Below are positions 1 to 8,478 of a DNA stretch of 64,000 bases, piece after piece; the stretch's first letter is position 1; the number at the start of each line of letters is the position of its first letter. The DNA is taken from NCBI GenBank assembly GCA_018813765.1, contig JAHJBC010000006.1, forward strand, positions 682,001 to 746,000, read 5' to 3'. Source of the stretch: Gammaproteobacteria bacterium. Its GTDB lineage: Bacteria; Pseudomonadota; Gammaproteobacteria; Burkholderiales; Gallionellaceae. Both the position numbers and the translations under genes were made by a program. Under the pieces are notes generated by a model, which was given only the letters and a program-made list of their open reading frames with translations, had not been told where the DNA came from and did not search any database.

Positions 1-392
1 TAGAGTTTCCGAATAGATTCAATTAATCACATCCGCACCTGACCTTTCCGGTTTTTTGTATGCGGACATGTGGTCATTTCCTCCCTCTGACTCACGAGCC
101 GGGGGCGACAATACCCTTTGTTGTGGGGGGGGTGTCAATAGCTCGTCCGGGGAGGATGGCGGAGCGCCGGAGGGTGGCGCGAATGAGGATGATCTGTGAT
201 TAATTAAATATAAACAGTTAGATGTCGTTGCAAATTGCCTGCGCCAGACAGCGCGGAAGCCGGAATCGGGTCGGACCCGGCGGAATGAAAGGTAAGTGAA
301 AACCGACATACGGTCTGAAGGAAGTTGCCCTGCTCGGGTATTCGACAACCCATTTTCGGGGCAAGACGATTCAACCTGAAAATCTTTGTTCA
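1..392. other. No recognisable gene
   Basis: I see no credible coding region in this stretch. A minus-strand open frame covers most of it, but its translation is low-complexity (Pro/Ser/Arg-rich), matches nothing I know, and has no convincing ribosome binding site. The stretch ends at the first copy of the CACGAAA inverted-repeat family. Confidence 0.5.
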
Positions 393-514
393 TCCACGAA
401 AAACACGAAAGTCACGAAAATATCAATGGCTTGCATGCATTGCCGACTCACCCATCGGGTTGGTTTAGCCAACAATAGAGAATCCTTTGGTTTTGTTCGT
501 GTTTTTCGTGGACA
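393..514. repeat. CACGAAA-type inverted repeat element, copy 1
   Basis: The left arm at 393-420 reads TCCACGAAAAACACGAAA and continues with a further CACGAAA unit. The right arm at 493-514 is its approximate reverse complement, ending TTTTTCGTGGAC. Further copies lie at 17943-18027, 24005-24096 and 34571-34654. The arms are conserved and the interior differs between copies. This copy sits just past the 3' end of the minus-strand gene at 530-856. Confidence 0.85.
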
Positions 515-529
515 ACAACGTTTTTTGGG

Positions 530-856
530 TCACGCCTGCCACACCCCGAACCCTGCCCCGCGCAGATCGATGCCCACCTCCACCTCCTTGTCGCAGGCCT
601 CGTCATAGGACATCGGATTGAATCCTTCGTAGAGGTCGGGCAGCAGGCGCAGTCCGTACTCCCGCACATAGCGGTTGGACTGGATGCCGGCCTTGTGTTT
701 GTCGAAGCGCACATCGGGATCGAGTCCGGTCATGCCGACGTAGACACAGGGCTTGCCGGGGAGGTAGTTTGGGTTGCAGCGTTTGAAGCGGCCTTCGTGC
801 AGCACGTCCTTCGACAGTTCGATCACATAGACGTGATAGTGCTTGCGGCGGGCCAT
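530..856 (-). CDS. GIY-YIG-like small protein
   Basis: A 108-residue protein with the hallmarks of a compact GIY-YIG-fold protein. A first strand, YHVYVIEL, stands in for the GIY element. A second segment, CVYVGMTGLDPDVRF, is followed by a His-Lys pair and carries the YVG element and the conserved Arg. The C-terminal part contains acidic residues (DEACDKEVEVG) where the catalytic Glu is expected. Relatives are widespread and uncharacterised; nuclease activity is inferred from the fold only. It follows the winged-helix gene at 873-1154 on the same strand with a 16-base gap, so the two are probably co-transcribed. Confidence 0.7.
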   Translation of the reverse strand: MARRKHYHVYVIELSKDVLHEGRFKRCNPNYLPGKPCVYVGMTGLDPDVRFDKHKAGIQSNRYVREYGLRLLPDLYEGFNPMSYDEACDKEVEVGIDLRGAGFGVWQA

Positions 857-872
857 GCAGGAAGCGGGAGGG

Positions 873-1154
873 TCAGGATATCTTCAGTTGCGACTTGGAT
901 TTCCTTCCCGGTGCGGCGGGCGGGATATATCCGGCCAGGCGGCATTTCATGCTTTCGATCTGCTTGCCCTTCTCGTAGCAGATGGAATGGCACACCATGA
1001 TCTCGCGCCTGGCGGCCAGGTCGGCGAGTTGTGCATGGGCCTTGGCGAGCGTGAGCCCGGTGGCAGCGGCAATCTCGGCGTCGGTGCGTTCGCCATGTAC
1101 TTTCAGGTATTGCAGTATCGTTTTCAATGTATTTCCGATGGTTACTAATGGCAT
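873..1154 (-). CDS. Small winged-helix-like DNA-binding protein
   Basis: A 93-residue protein starting MPLVTIGNTLKTILQYLK. I chose the ATG at 1154 because the open frame upstream of it reads as non-coding and a GGGAGGGG tract lies 13-14 bases before the ATG. Residues about 5-55 form a helix-turn-helix pattern (HGERTDAEIAAATGLTLAKA, then a helix with LADLAARREI) typical of winged-helix regulators. The tail is basic and rich in Pro and Lys. It probably forms an operon with the GIY-YIG-like gene. Target and role are unknown. Confidence 0.6.
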   Translation of the reverse strand: MPLVTIGNTLKTILQYLKVHGERTDAEIAAATGLTLAKAHAQLADLAARREIMVCHSICYEKGKQIESMKCRLAGYIPPAAPGRKSKSQLKIS

Positions 1155-1305
1155 CAGACGCAATATACCCCTCCCGCACTGGCGGCGCACCATCTTTCCT
1201 GCCAATAGCCATGCCGGTTCTATACATATAACCACAAGCAAGCTCGGGTGGGGCCAAGTCTTGCTAGACTTATGCCGTCGCACAAAATGATCAGGGAGAG
1301 GAAGA

Positions 1306-2280
1306 ATGTCGAACAAGTATGCAGATAACTCGTTGTCCGTCGGTCGTACACCGCTCGTCCGGCTCAACCGCATCGGCGGGGACGCGAAAGCCACCATTCT
1401 GGCCAAGATCGAGGGCCGCAATCCGGCCTATTCGGTGAAGGACCGCATCGGCGTGGCATTGATAGATGATGCCACCAGGAAGGGGCTGCTCGGTCCCGGC
1501 AAGGAGATCGTCGAACCCACCAGCGGCAACACCGGCATCGCACTCGCCTTCGTGGCGGCCGCGCGGGGCATCCCGCTCACGCTGACCATGCCCGAGACCA
1601 TGAGCATAGAACGGCGCAAGCTGCTGATCGCCTACGGCGCGAAGCTGGTGCTGACCGAAGGGGCGAAAGGCATGAGCGGCGCGGTGGCCAAGGCGCAGGA
1701 GATTGCCAACTCCGATCCCAAATACGTGCTGCTGCAGCAGTTCGAGAATCCCGCCAACCCCGCCATCCACGAAGCGACCACCGGCCCCGAGATCTGGGCC
1801 GACACCGACGGCAAGGTCGACATCTTCGTCTCCGGCGTGGGCACCGGCGGCACCATCACCGGCGTGACGCGCCATCTCAAGAAGGTCAGCGGCAAGGCGA
1901 TCCGCTCGGTCGCGGTCGAACCCTCCGCCAGTCCCGTCCTGACGCAGCAGCGCGCGGGGCAGGAGCTCAAGCCCGCGCCGCACAAGATACAGGGCATAGG
2001 CGCGGGCTTCGTGCCCGGCGCGCTCGACCTGTCGCTGGTGGACGACATCGAACAGGTGAGCAACGAGGAAGCGGTGGAATATGCGCGCCGCCTCGCGCTG
2101 GAAGAGGGCATCCTCTCCGGCATCTCCAGCGGTGCGGCAGTGGCGGCGGCGGTACGCCATGCGCAGAAGCCGGAGAACGCAGGCAAGACCATCGTGGTCA
2201 TCCTGCCGGATTCGGGCGAGCGCTACCTGAGCTCCGTCCTGTTCGAGGGCATGTTCGACGCTTACGGCATGGCGACCTGA
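1306..2280 (+). CDS. cysK: Cysteine synthase A (O-acetylserine sulfhydrylase)
   Basis: A 324-residue PLP-dependent enzyme that converts O-acetyl-L-serine and sulfide to L-cysteine in the cytoplasm. The PLP Schiff-base lysine is K45 in SVKDR. The substrate loop PTSGNTG lies near residue 70 and the glycine-rich phosphate loop [10 protein letters not shown] near residue 176. The C-terminal [10 protein letters not shown] motif is intact. The length is usual for CysK. A GGGAGAGGAAG Shine-Dalgarno tract precedes the ATG. It lies upstream of cysM on the same strand but is separated from it by a repeat and a terminator, so they are probably separate transcripts. Confidence 0.95.
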   Translation: MSNKYADNSLSVGRTPLVRLNRIGGDAKATILAKIEGRNPAYSVKDRIGVALIDDATRKGLLGPGKEIVEPTSGNTGIALAFVAAARGIPLTLTMPETMSIERRKLLIAYGAKLVLTEGAKGMSGAVAKAQEIANSDPKYVLLQQFENPANPAIHEATTGPEIWADTDGKVDIFVSGVGTGGTITGVTRHLKKVSGKAIRSVAVEPSASPVLTQQRAGQELKPAPHKIQGIGAGFVPGALDLSLVDDIEQVSNEEAVEYARRLALEEGILSGISSGAAVAAAVRHAQKPENAGKTIVVILPDSGERYLSSVLFEGMFDAYGMAT

Positions 2281-2287
2281 CAATGCC

Positions 2288-2411
2288 GTCATTCCGGCGC
2301 AGGCCGGAATCCAGCAAGAACAAACAACCCGCGAAGCGGACAAAATCTGTGTTTCGACCCGTTACGCAGGGATTTTGCATTCAACTGGATTCCGGCCTGC
2401 GCCGGAATGAC
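2288..2411. repeat. ATTCCGGC-type paired palindromic repeat
   Basis: Two arms, 2288-2314 (GTCATTCCGGCGCAGGCCGG and onward) and 2385-2411, are reverse complements of each other, and each is itself palindromic. They bracket about 70 bases of non-coding sequence between cysK and cysM. This is the extragenic palindrome type found widely in proteobacteria. Confidence 0.85.
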
Positions 2412-2437
2412 GTGGCAACAGATTTGGAAGTGCAAAA

Positions 2438-2477
2438 GCCAACGCCAGCATTTATGATGCTGGCGTTGGCATTTTTT
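2438..2477 (+). terminator. Rho-independent terminator between cysK and cysM
   Basis: A perfect 14-bp stem (arms 2438-2451 and 2457-2470) with a five-base loop, followed by ATTTTTT. The U tract ends only 10 bases before the cysM ATG, so the hairpin overlaps the region where the cysM ribosome binding site must lie. It would end cysK transcripts and isolate, or attenuate, cysM. Confidence 0.9.
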
Positions 2478-2487
2478 GGAACCATCC

Positions 2488-3375
2488 ATGTACAAGACTC
2501 TGGACGACTATGTCGGCAACACGCCGCTGGTCAGACTCAAACGCATTCCCGGTGACACCTCCAATGTCATTCTCGCCAAGCTGGAGGGCAACAATCCCGC
2601 CGGTTCGGTGAAGGACCGGCCCGCGCTGTCGATGATCCGCCGTGCCGAAGCGCGCGGCGAAATCAAACCCGGCGACACGCTGATCGAAGCCACCAGCGGC
2701 AACACCGGCATCGCACTGGCAATGGCCGCGGCGATGCGCGGTTACAAGATGATATTGGTGATGCCCGATAACCAGAGCGTGGAACGGCGCCAGACCATGC
2801 GCGCGTTCGGTGCGGAACTGGTGCTGACGCCGAAAGCGGGCAGCATGGAACTCGCGCGCGACACAGCGGAGAAATTGCGCGACGCGGGGCGCGGCATCAT
2901 CCTCGACCAGTTCGCCAACCCCGACAATCCGCTCGCGCATTACGAAGGCACCGCGCCCGAGATCTGGCGCGACACCGAAGGCCGCATCACCCACTTCGTC
3001 AGCAGCATGGGCACCACCGGCACCATCATGGGCTGCTCGCGCTATTTCAAGGAAAAGAACCCCGCCATCCAGGTCATCGGCGCGCAGCCGGAGGAGGGCG
3101 CGCAGATCCCAGGCATCCGCAAATGGCCCGAGGCCTACCTGCCCAAAATATATGACCGGCAAAACGTCGACCGGCTGGAGAACGTGGGCCAGCAGGATGC
3201 CGAAGAGATGACGCGCCGTCTCGCGCGCGAGGAAGGCATCTTTTGCGGCATCTCATCCGGCGGCGCGTTGAGCGTCGCCCTGCGTATCTCGCAGCAGGTT
3301 AAGAACGCCACCATCGTATTCATCGTGTGCGACCGCGGCGACCGTTATCTGTCTACCGGGGTGTTCCCCGCCTGA
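2488..3375 (+). CDS. cysM: Cysteine synthase B
   Basis: A 295-residue PLP enzyme of the CysM branch starting MYKTLDDYVGNTPLVRLKRI. The PLP lysine is K42 (SVKDR). The substrate loop is ATSGNTG, and the phosphate loop has the CysM-like form SSMGTTGTIMG. The C-terminus is short (CDRGDRYLSTGVF), as in CysM. I chose the ATG at 2488; an in-frame TTG at 2476 is possible but lies inside the terminator T tract. CysM can use thiosulfate or sulfide, and in some bacteria a carrier protein. The next gene starts 5 bases after the stop. Confidence 0.93.
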   Translation: MYKTLDDYVGNTPLVRLKRIPGDTSNVILAKLEGNNPAGSVKDRPALSMIRRAEARGEIKPGDTLIEATSGNTGIALAMAAAMRGYKMILVMPDNQSVERRQTMRAFGAELVLTPKAGSMELARDTAEKLRDAGRGIILDQFANPDNPLAHYEGTAPEIWRDTEGRITHFVSSMGTTGTIMGCSRYFKEKNPAIQVIGAQPEEGAQIPGIRKWPEAYLPKIYDRQNVDRLENVGQQDAEEMTRRLAREEGIFCGISSGGALSVALRISQQVKNATIVFIVCDRGDRYLSTGVFPA

Positions 3376-3380
3376 GGCGC

Positions 3381-4490
3381 ATGACCTTCCCGTGCCCACG
3401 AAAGTCCGGTGTTGTAGCGTGTGTGTGGCTGGCCCTGGTGTCTGGCGCGCCCGCGCTGGCAGAGCAGGCTGCCTCGGCAGTGGCTGCCCCTCCCGTTCCG
3501 AGCTCGCAGCCGGCGCCGGTCAGCGCCGCGCCGAAGAAGACATCCGCACCGAAAAAGGTAAAGAAGAAAAAACCCGCCAAACCGCTTCCTCCACCGCCGA
3601 CTCCTTCCGAAGAACCGCTGGGCGCGATCATCGGTGTTGCCGATGCGCCGCGCGATTATCTGTCCGAAAAGTTCGTCGGTTTCGTAAACCATGTCGACCG
3701 CTTCTTCGGTGACGACCGCAACTTCCAGGAAAGCAACGACAGCGTGCTGCAGATCGACATCGATCGCCTGTATGGTTATGGCAGCGTGGACAGGGTGGTG
3801 CTGTCGGGCAGGGCCAAGGTGCGCCTGCCGAATACGGAAAAGAAATTGCATCTGATGATCGAGTCCGATCCGGACAAGAACGCGAACACGGATACCAACA
3901 GAAGCACTATTGCGCAGAATACCAGCCGAACTGCGCCAAAAAGTTATGCGGCCGGGGTGCGCTACGAAAAAGTCGAAGAAGAGCGCTGGCACTACAGCTC
4001 GGACGTGGGCCTTCAGTTTCAGGGTTTGCACACCACGCCGTTCGTGCGCGGCCGCGTCAGTTATGCGCAACCGGTGGATGACTGGCGGCTGAAGGCGTCC
4101 GAGACGCTGTTCTGGTTCTACACCATAGGCCCCGGCGAGACCAGCCAGTTCGAGATGGAACATGATCTCGATGAGACAAGGCTATTTCGCTCCACCAGCA
4201 CTGCCACCTGGATGCATGAGACCCAGAACATGGACCTGCGACAGGACTTCTCGCTGTTCCACACCATGAATGACAGGACCGCGCTGCTCTATCAGGCAAG
4301 CGCGACCGCAACGACCCAGCCCCACCAGGTAGTGGATACCGTCCTGTTGCTGGTATACCGCTACCGCCTGCACCGAAAGTGGATGTTTTTTGAAGTCAGC
4401 CCGCAACTGCATTTTCCGAAGGACCGCGGTTATCACGGCAGCCCTGCACTGTTGCTGCGGCTGGAGATGTTGTTCGACAAGGCGAAGTGA
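3381..4490 (+). CDS. Predicted outer-membrane protein with Pro/Lys-rich linker
   Basis: A 369-residue protein with an N-terminal signal peptide (hydrophobic stretch VVACVWLALVSGAPALA, cleavage expected after ALA). A linker at about residues 30-80 is rich in Ala, Pro and Lys. The rest alternates hydrophobic and polar residues and has many aromatics, as in an outer-membrane beta-barrel (for example WHYSSDVGLQFQGLH and MFFEVSPQLHF). The ATG at 3381 puts it 5 bases after cysM, so the two are probably co-transcribed. I do not recognise a named family. A barrel-type envelope role is inferred. Confidence 0.6.
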   Translation: MTFPCPRKSGVVACVWLALVSGAPALAEQAASAVAAPPVPSSQPAPVSAAPKKTSAPKKVKKKKPAKPLPPPPTPSEEPLGAIIGVADAPRDYLSEKFVGFVNHVDRFFGDDRNFQESNDSVLQIDIDRLYGYGSVDRVVLSGRAKVRLPNTEKKLHLMIESDPDKNANTDTNRSTIAQNTSRTAPKSYAAGVRYEKVEEERWHYSSDVGLQFQGLHTTPFVRGRVSYAQPVDDWRLKASETLFWFYTIGPGETSQFEMEHDLDETRLFRSTSTATWMHETQNMDLRQDFSLFHTMNDRTALLYQASATATTQPHQVVDTVLLLVYRYRLHRKWMFFEVSPQLHFPKDRGYHGSPALLLRLEMLFDKAK

Positions 4491-4584
4491 AACCGTGCCC
4501 GCGCAGTGTATAGGCTGCACATCCCTTTCGCGGCATAATGCGGCGCCGCCATTGCGGGCGGTTTGACTGAAGGAACGGAGAAAC

Positions 4585-4980
4585 ATGGGAACGTACGCAT
4601 TTATACCGGAAAGGATCAGGGTGCTTCAGACTTCGGCATTATTGTTGCTGTCATTTTCCCTCGCCTGCTGTGCTTCGCCAGTCTCACCGCCACCGAAATC
4701 CGCCACGCCGGGTGAGGTGCGCAGCTCACCCGCACGAACGATCCGCGCAATCATCTCCTTCCGGCAACCGGTCGCAAACAGCAGGGAACTGACTGAAGCC
4801 GTTGCCGCAGCTTGTAATTGCAAGCCGGTATTCTTTCGGGCCATGGCCGGCAACGCGCTGATCTACGTGATCTCCCTGCCGCAGGAGCAGGACTTTGCCG
4901 TCTTCGGGAAGACTCTGCTGCGGGATGCATCCCGGTTCGGCATCGTCGCTGTTGAGCAGGACCATCTGGAGCGTTTCTGA
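4585..4980 (+). CDS. Hypothetical exported or lipoprotein-like protein
   Basis: A 131-residue protein. An N-terminal hydrophobic segment (ALLLLSFSLACCASP) ends in a weak lipobox-like LACC, so it may be a lipoprotein or a simple secreted protein. The mature part has a compact alpha/beta look (TIRAIISFRQPV, then ALIYVISLPQEQDFAVFGKTL). A GGAACGGAG tract precedes the ATG. It lies immediately upstream of the subtilisin-like protease on the same strand (47-base gap). A propeptide-like or inhibitor-like role for that protease is conceivable but is only inference. Confidence 0.5.
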   Translation: MGTYAFIPERIRVLQTSALLLLSFSLACCASPVSPPPKSATPGEVRSSPARTIRAIISFRQPVANSRELTEAVAAACNCKPVFFRAMAGNALIYVISLPQEQDFAVFGKTLLRDASRFGIVAVEQDHLERF

Positions 4981-5027
4981 ATCCTTGCCGTGCCGTCGTA
5001 TCCCGTCACTCGAAAATTGAGGTCATC

Positions 5028-6845
5028 TTGAAACTGGACAAGAAATTCCCACTGTTGCTGATCTGTATCGTCACCTGTTCCCTGAGCATCTTGCCGGTGC
5101 AGGCTGCGGCGAGCGGCAAGCCCGTTTTTGTGAAGTCGAACAAGCCGCATCCCGTCAGCAACCGCCTGATCGTCAAGTTCAAGACGAGCAAACCCGAACA
5201 GGCGATGAGCGCACAACAGCGCCATGCCGAATTGAGCCGTCCCCTGTCCATCGAAATGCTCCAGCAACTGCAATCTGCGGCGGGTGTGCAGATGTCGGCG
5301 CTGCGGACGACCGGGAATGGCGCGCATGTCCTCTCCCTGCACGGTAAACAATCTGTCGCGCAGGCGGTTGCGGCGATCGCCAAACTGCCCGATGTCGAAT
5401 ATGCGGAGGAAGACCGCATAGAGACCATCCAGGCTGTTCCCAACGACACCTATTACACGACCGGACTGACCGGATATCCGGGACTGTGGGCCATGCAACC
5501 GGTGACGGCGGCGACCTTGCCGTCGTCCGGCAATGACGGCAGTTACGGTGCGGATTTTGAGACCGCATGGAACACCAGCATCGGAACCGGCGTGGTGGTG
5601 GCCGTGCTCGATACCGGCATCACGCCGCATCCAGATATCGTGGGCAGTGGGGGCACTATCTCACCCGCGACCGGTAACCTGATCTCGTCGGGATACGACT
5701 TCATCACCGATTGCCGCAGGCGCGGTGAGACATCGAGCAACGGTTGTCCGGCGGTTACGCCGGACGGCGATGAATATGTCGCGCCAGAGCCCGATGCGAC
5801 GGATACGGGCGATTACATCACTTTGGCGGAATGCACCGATGTCAATTCGCTTTTCCATGACCTAACCTGCACAGCTCAATCGAACAGTTCCTGGCACGGC
5901 ACGCATGTGTCCGGCATCATCGCCGCGCGCGGGAACAACAATCTGGGCGTGATCGGCGGCGCCTATGGCGCAAAGATTCTGCCGGTGCGGGTGTTGGGCA
6001 AGGGCGGCGGATGGTCCTCCGATATTTCCGATGCCATCATGTGGGCGGCCGGTTTGCAACTGAGCGATCAGAATGGTCCTATTGCTCTCAATCCGCACCC
6101 TGCCAAGGTGATCAACCTGAGTCTGGGCTCGACCGACTCGTGCAGTATTGAGCGGCAAGCTGCGATCGATGCAGCGGTCAGCGCCGGTGTGGTGGTGGTC
6201 GTGGCAGCCGGGAACGAGAATGATGATGTCGCCAATTCCAGTTCGGCGAATTGCCACAACGTGATCTCCGTCGCGGCGACCGGACGGAACGGCAGTCGCG
6301 CGTACTACAGCAACTTCAGTTCGCCAGCCAGCAACACGACCAACCCGGTGACGGTCACCCTTGCCGCGCAGGGCGGCGAGCAACTTCTGCTAACTTACGA
6401 TCCCGGCATCCTGTCCACCGTCGATTCAGGAGCGACGATTCCTGAAGGTTCGACATACGCATACAAACAGGGCACCAGCATGGCGACCCCACATGTCTCC
6501 GCAGCGGTCGCGCTAATGCTGGCCTACAACCCGGCGCTGACACCGTCACGGGTCAAGCAGATATTGAGCACACCGGCAGCGCTGACGCCTTTCCCATCCT
6601 TTGTGGCGGGCTGGGAGGAGTGGGATTGTTCGCTGAACCATAATTGCGGCGCAGGCATACTCAATGCCCGACTTGCGCTGCAAAACAGCACCACGCTGGC
6701 TCCCGGTTCCGGCGGCGGCGGAGGTGGCGGCTGCGCCATCCAGCCCTACGGCATGTCACCCGACCTTTCGTTGCTGCTGGCCCTGCTGGCAGTCGCCGTT
6801 TACCGTTTCAGGCGTCGCCTGTTCCGTGAGCCCACTGCGCACTGA
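5028..6845 (+). CDS. S8 subtilisin-like protease with JDVT-CTERM-like sorting tail
   Basis: A 605-residue exported serine protease. It has a signal peptide (residues 1-27), an inhibitor-I9-like propeptide region (about 40-135) and a peptidase S8 domain. The catalytic triad is D195 (VAVLDTG), H293 (HGTHVSG) and S484 (GTSMATPHVSAA). A large insert lies between D and H. The C-terminus is a tripartite sorting signal: poly-Gly then invariant-type Cys569 (GGGGGGGCAIQPYG), a hydrophobic helix (LSLLLALLAVAVY) and a basic cluster (RFRRRLFR). This matches the JDVT-CTERM pattern, in which the tail is processed by a dedicated intramembrane protease. The start is TTG with GAGG six bases upstream. The next gene overlaps its 3' end by 20 bases. 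Confidence 0.88.
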   Translation: MKLDKKFPLLLICIVTCSLSILPVQAAASGKPVFVKSNKPHPVSNRLIVKFKTSKPEQAMSAQQRHAELSRPLSIEMLQQLQSAAGVQMSALRTTGNGAHVLSLHGKQSVAQAVAAIAKLPDVEYAEEDRIETIQAVPNDTYYTTGLTGYPGLWAMQPVTAATLPSSGNDGSYGADFETAWNTSIGTGVVVAVLDTGITPHPDIVGSGGTISPATGNLISSGYDFITDCRRRGETSSNGCPAVTPDGDEYVAPEPDATDTGDYITLAECTDVNSLFHDLTCTAQSNSSWHGTHVSGIIAARGNNNLGVIGGAYGAKILPVRVLGKGGGWSSDISDAIMWAAGLQLSDQNGPIALNPHPAKVINLSLGSTDSCSIERQAAIDAAVSAGVVVVVAAGNENDDVANSSSANCHNVISVAATGRNGSRAYYSNFSSPASNTTNPVTVTLAAQGGEQLLLTYDPGILSTVDSGATIPEGSTYAYKQGTSMATPHVSAAVALMLAYNPALTPSRVKQILSTPAALTPFPSFVAGWEEWDCSLNHNCGAGILNARLALQNSTTLAPGSGGGGGGGCAIQPYGMSPDLSLLLALLAVAVYRFRRRLFREPTAH

Positions 6846-7254
6846 CTATCGCCTGCTGGTCGCAGTCATAGCACCACTGTTGCTGTGGCAGTGGGTACCG
6901 CGCTGGGATGAATCGATATTCAGCGCGGGGTGGGGCGGGGCAGTGATGTTCTGCGTGGCCATCGCAGTGCTGGAAGAAGTGATCTTTCGTGGCGGCCTGC
7001 AAGGCTGGCTGCTGCGGAGAGAAACCATGCAGCACCGCGCGGCCGGCCTCAGTCGGGCGAACTGGATCACCAGTTCACTCTTCGCTTTTGCACATCTCTG
7101 GATGCACCCGGCATGGCTGATGCCTGGCTACCTGGGGGTCTCGCTGGTGCTTGGATATTTTCGCGAGCGCTACCAAGGCATTCTGATTCCGGTGCTGTTG
7201 CATGCCTGGTACAACCTGGCGTTGCTGCTATTGCCTGTGCTGCTGGGCAGTTGA
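6826..7254 (+). CDS. mrtJ: CPBP/glutamic-type intramembrane protease, MrtJ-like
   Basis: A 142-residue multi-pass membrane protein of the CPBP (Abi/Rce1-like) family. The motif LEEVIFRGGLQ supplies E50, E51 and R55. H90 (FAFAHLW) and H126/N130 (HAWYN) complete the expected active-site set. The GTG start at 6826 lies inside the preceding protease gene, so the two are translationally coupled. In JDVT-CTERM systems a short CPBP protease, MrtJ, sits beside its target and is thought to process the Cys-containing tail; adjacency and motif set fit that here. The symbol rests on this context, not on a homology search. Confidence 0.8.
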   Translation: MSPLRTDYRLLVAVIAPLLLWQWVPRWDESIFSAGWGGAVMFCVAIAVLEEVIFRGGLQGWLLRRETMQHRAAGLSRANWITSSLFAFAHLWMHPAWLMPGYLGVSLVLGYFRERYQGILIPVLLHAWYNLALLLLPVLLGS

Positions 7255-7332
7255 CCTGGACCCTTCTATAGCAAAATTAAAATGGGAGCATTGAAAACCA
7301 ATTGATTTGGGATTTTGATCAGGAGAGATGAG

Positions 7333-7379
7333 ATGCGAAAACTTAATGCGATGCTGACCCCTTTGATTCTCTTGATTCT
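7333..7379 (+). pseudogene. 5' fragment of the lipoprotein gene (duplicate)
   Basis: The bases from about 7308 to 7379 align with the upstream region and first codons of the intact lipoprotein gene at 7704. Both have an AGGAGA-type ribosome site, then ATGCGAAAAC, then a Met-Leu-rich start. The similarity stops abruptly at about 7380, where sequence from the end of an HlyD gene begins in a different frame. This is a truncated duplicate and not a functional gene. Confidence 0.75.
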
Positions 7380-7616
7380 AGCGACAACAACCCGCAACAG
7401 TCACAGGGCAATAGCCCAACCGGCAGCAACCTTCCGTTCGCCTACCGCGCTCTCATCGACCTCGATGCGCAGCACCTCATCGCCAACGGCGTGCGCCACA
7501 GCCTGACGCCTGGCATGCAAGTCACGGCCGAGATACACCTGGGTACCCGCACCATATTTGAATACCTGCTCTCGCCGGTGATGGGGGCGTTTCAGGAGGC
7601 GGGGAGGGAAAGGTGA
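7380..7616 (+). pseudogene. 3' fragment of an HlyD-type secretion adaptor gene
   Basis: In the frame starting at 7380 this encodes 78 residues (SDNNPQQSQGNSPTGSNLPF through FQEAGRER, then stop). They are nearly identical to the last 78 residues of the full HlyD protein at 54443-55894, with about five substitutions. There is no start codon, and the 5' portion is replaced by a lipoprotein gene fragment. It is the surviving end of a second HlyD copy, 48 kb from the intact one, and shows that a secretion cassette was once here. Confidence 0.88.
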
Positions 7617-7703
7617 GCGAGATGGCTGCGATGAGATCTTTGTTTGCAGGAATGAGCAGATTGAAAATCAAAGTGATTTTGGGTTTCGAATAGGAGAATT
7701 GAG

Positions 7704-8435
7704 ATGCGAAAACATAATGTGATGCTGAACCCTTCGATTCTGCTGCAACGAATCGTGCAACTTGGATTGGTCACAATGATGGGGCTGAGCATGAGCGCAT
7801 GCTCAGATGGCTGGAAAGAAGAAGTGCTGTTGCACGACGGACAAAAGATCATCGTCAAACGCGCTGTCGAGCACGGCGGGCGGCATGAATTGTTCCAGGA
7901 CCCGCCTTACAGCGAACAACGACTCGAATGGAAGATGCCCGGCACGGGCGAAACGATCATTTGGGAAGACCATTTCAGCCAGGACGTGGGCAGCGCCACC
8001 TTATTGCCGATGCTGGTGGACGTGCAACAGGGGATCGCCTATGTGGTGGCGAACCCCTTGGGCTGTCTGGCTTACAACAAATGGGGTAGACCTAATCCGC
8101 CCTACGTCATCTTCAAGCACGAAGGCAAGGAATGGAAACGCATCCCGTTGCAGGAACTCCCCGCAGAAATCAGGACACCGAATTTGATCCTTTCATTGCC
8201 GGACGAAAAGGCAAAACAGATCGGCAAGAACCCCGTGCCCGCAGAGGAGATCCGGAAGGTCGTCAGTGGTTATTTCCAGCCGGAGTACAAGAGTATTTTG
8301 AGGGAGCCAGTTACCAAAGGCTCGGGGGGGACGAGTTGTGAAGAGTTGGTTTTATACAAAGGCTCTTGGATTATGCCGAATGACCCCGTCGCTAGAAAAA
8401 TGCTAGATCAAGGGTTTGGTCAAGCAAAGAAATAG
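7704..8435 (+). CDS. Lipoprotein of unknown function, paralogue of 58966-59706
   Basis: A 243-residue predicted lipoprotein. The signal peptide is followed by the lipobox-like MSAC, with the lipidated Cys near residue 33. The body (from WKEEVLLHDGQKIIVKRAVE to EPVTKGSGGTSC) matches the paralogue at 58966 with only scattered changes. After SGGTSC the two tails are unrelated; this copy ends EELVLYKGSWIMPNDPVARK and a short remainder. An AGGAGA site precedes the ATG. It sits between the HlyD remnant and a stub resembling the start of an RTX-lipase gene, matching its paralogue's place beside RTX genes. Function unknown. Confidence 0.75.
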   Translation: MRKHNVMLNPSILLQRIVQLGLVTMMGLSMSACSDGWKEEVLLHDGQKIIVKRAVEHGGRHELFQDPPYSEQRLEWKMPGTGETIIWEDHFSQDVGSATLLPMLVDVQQGIAYVVANPLGCLAYNKWGRPNPPYVIFKHEGKEWKRIPLQELPAEIRTPNLILSLPDEKAKQIGKNPVPAEEIRKVVSGYFQPEYKSILREPVTKGSGGTSCEELVLYKGSWIMPNDPVARKMLDQGFGQAKK

Positions 8436-8478
8436 TGTGAGTTACTGATACAACAAATCAACTTTATGGAGACTGATC

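Noticed and set aside
19-393. 124-residue minus-strand open frame at the window edge.
   Set aside because: Low-complexity Pro/Ser/Arg composition, no ribosome site and no family resemblance.
4585-4980. Considered calling the 131-residue protein an inhibitor/propeptide partner of the S8 protease.
   Set aside because: Only adjacency supports this; no inhibitor-I9 motif is visible, and the protease has its own propeptide.
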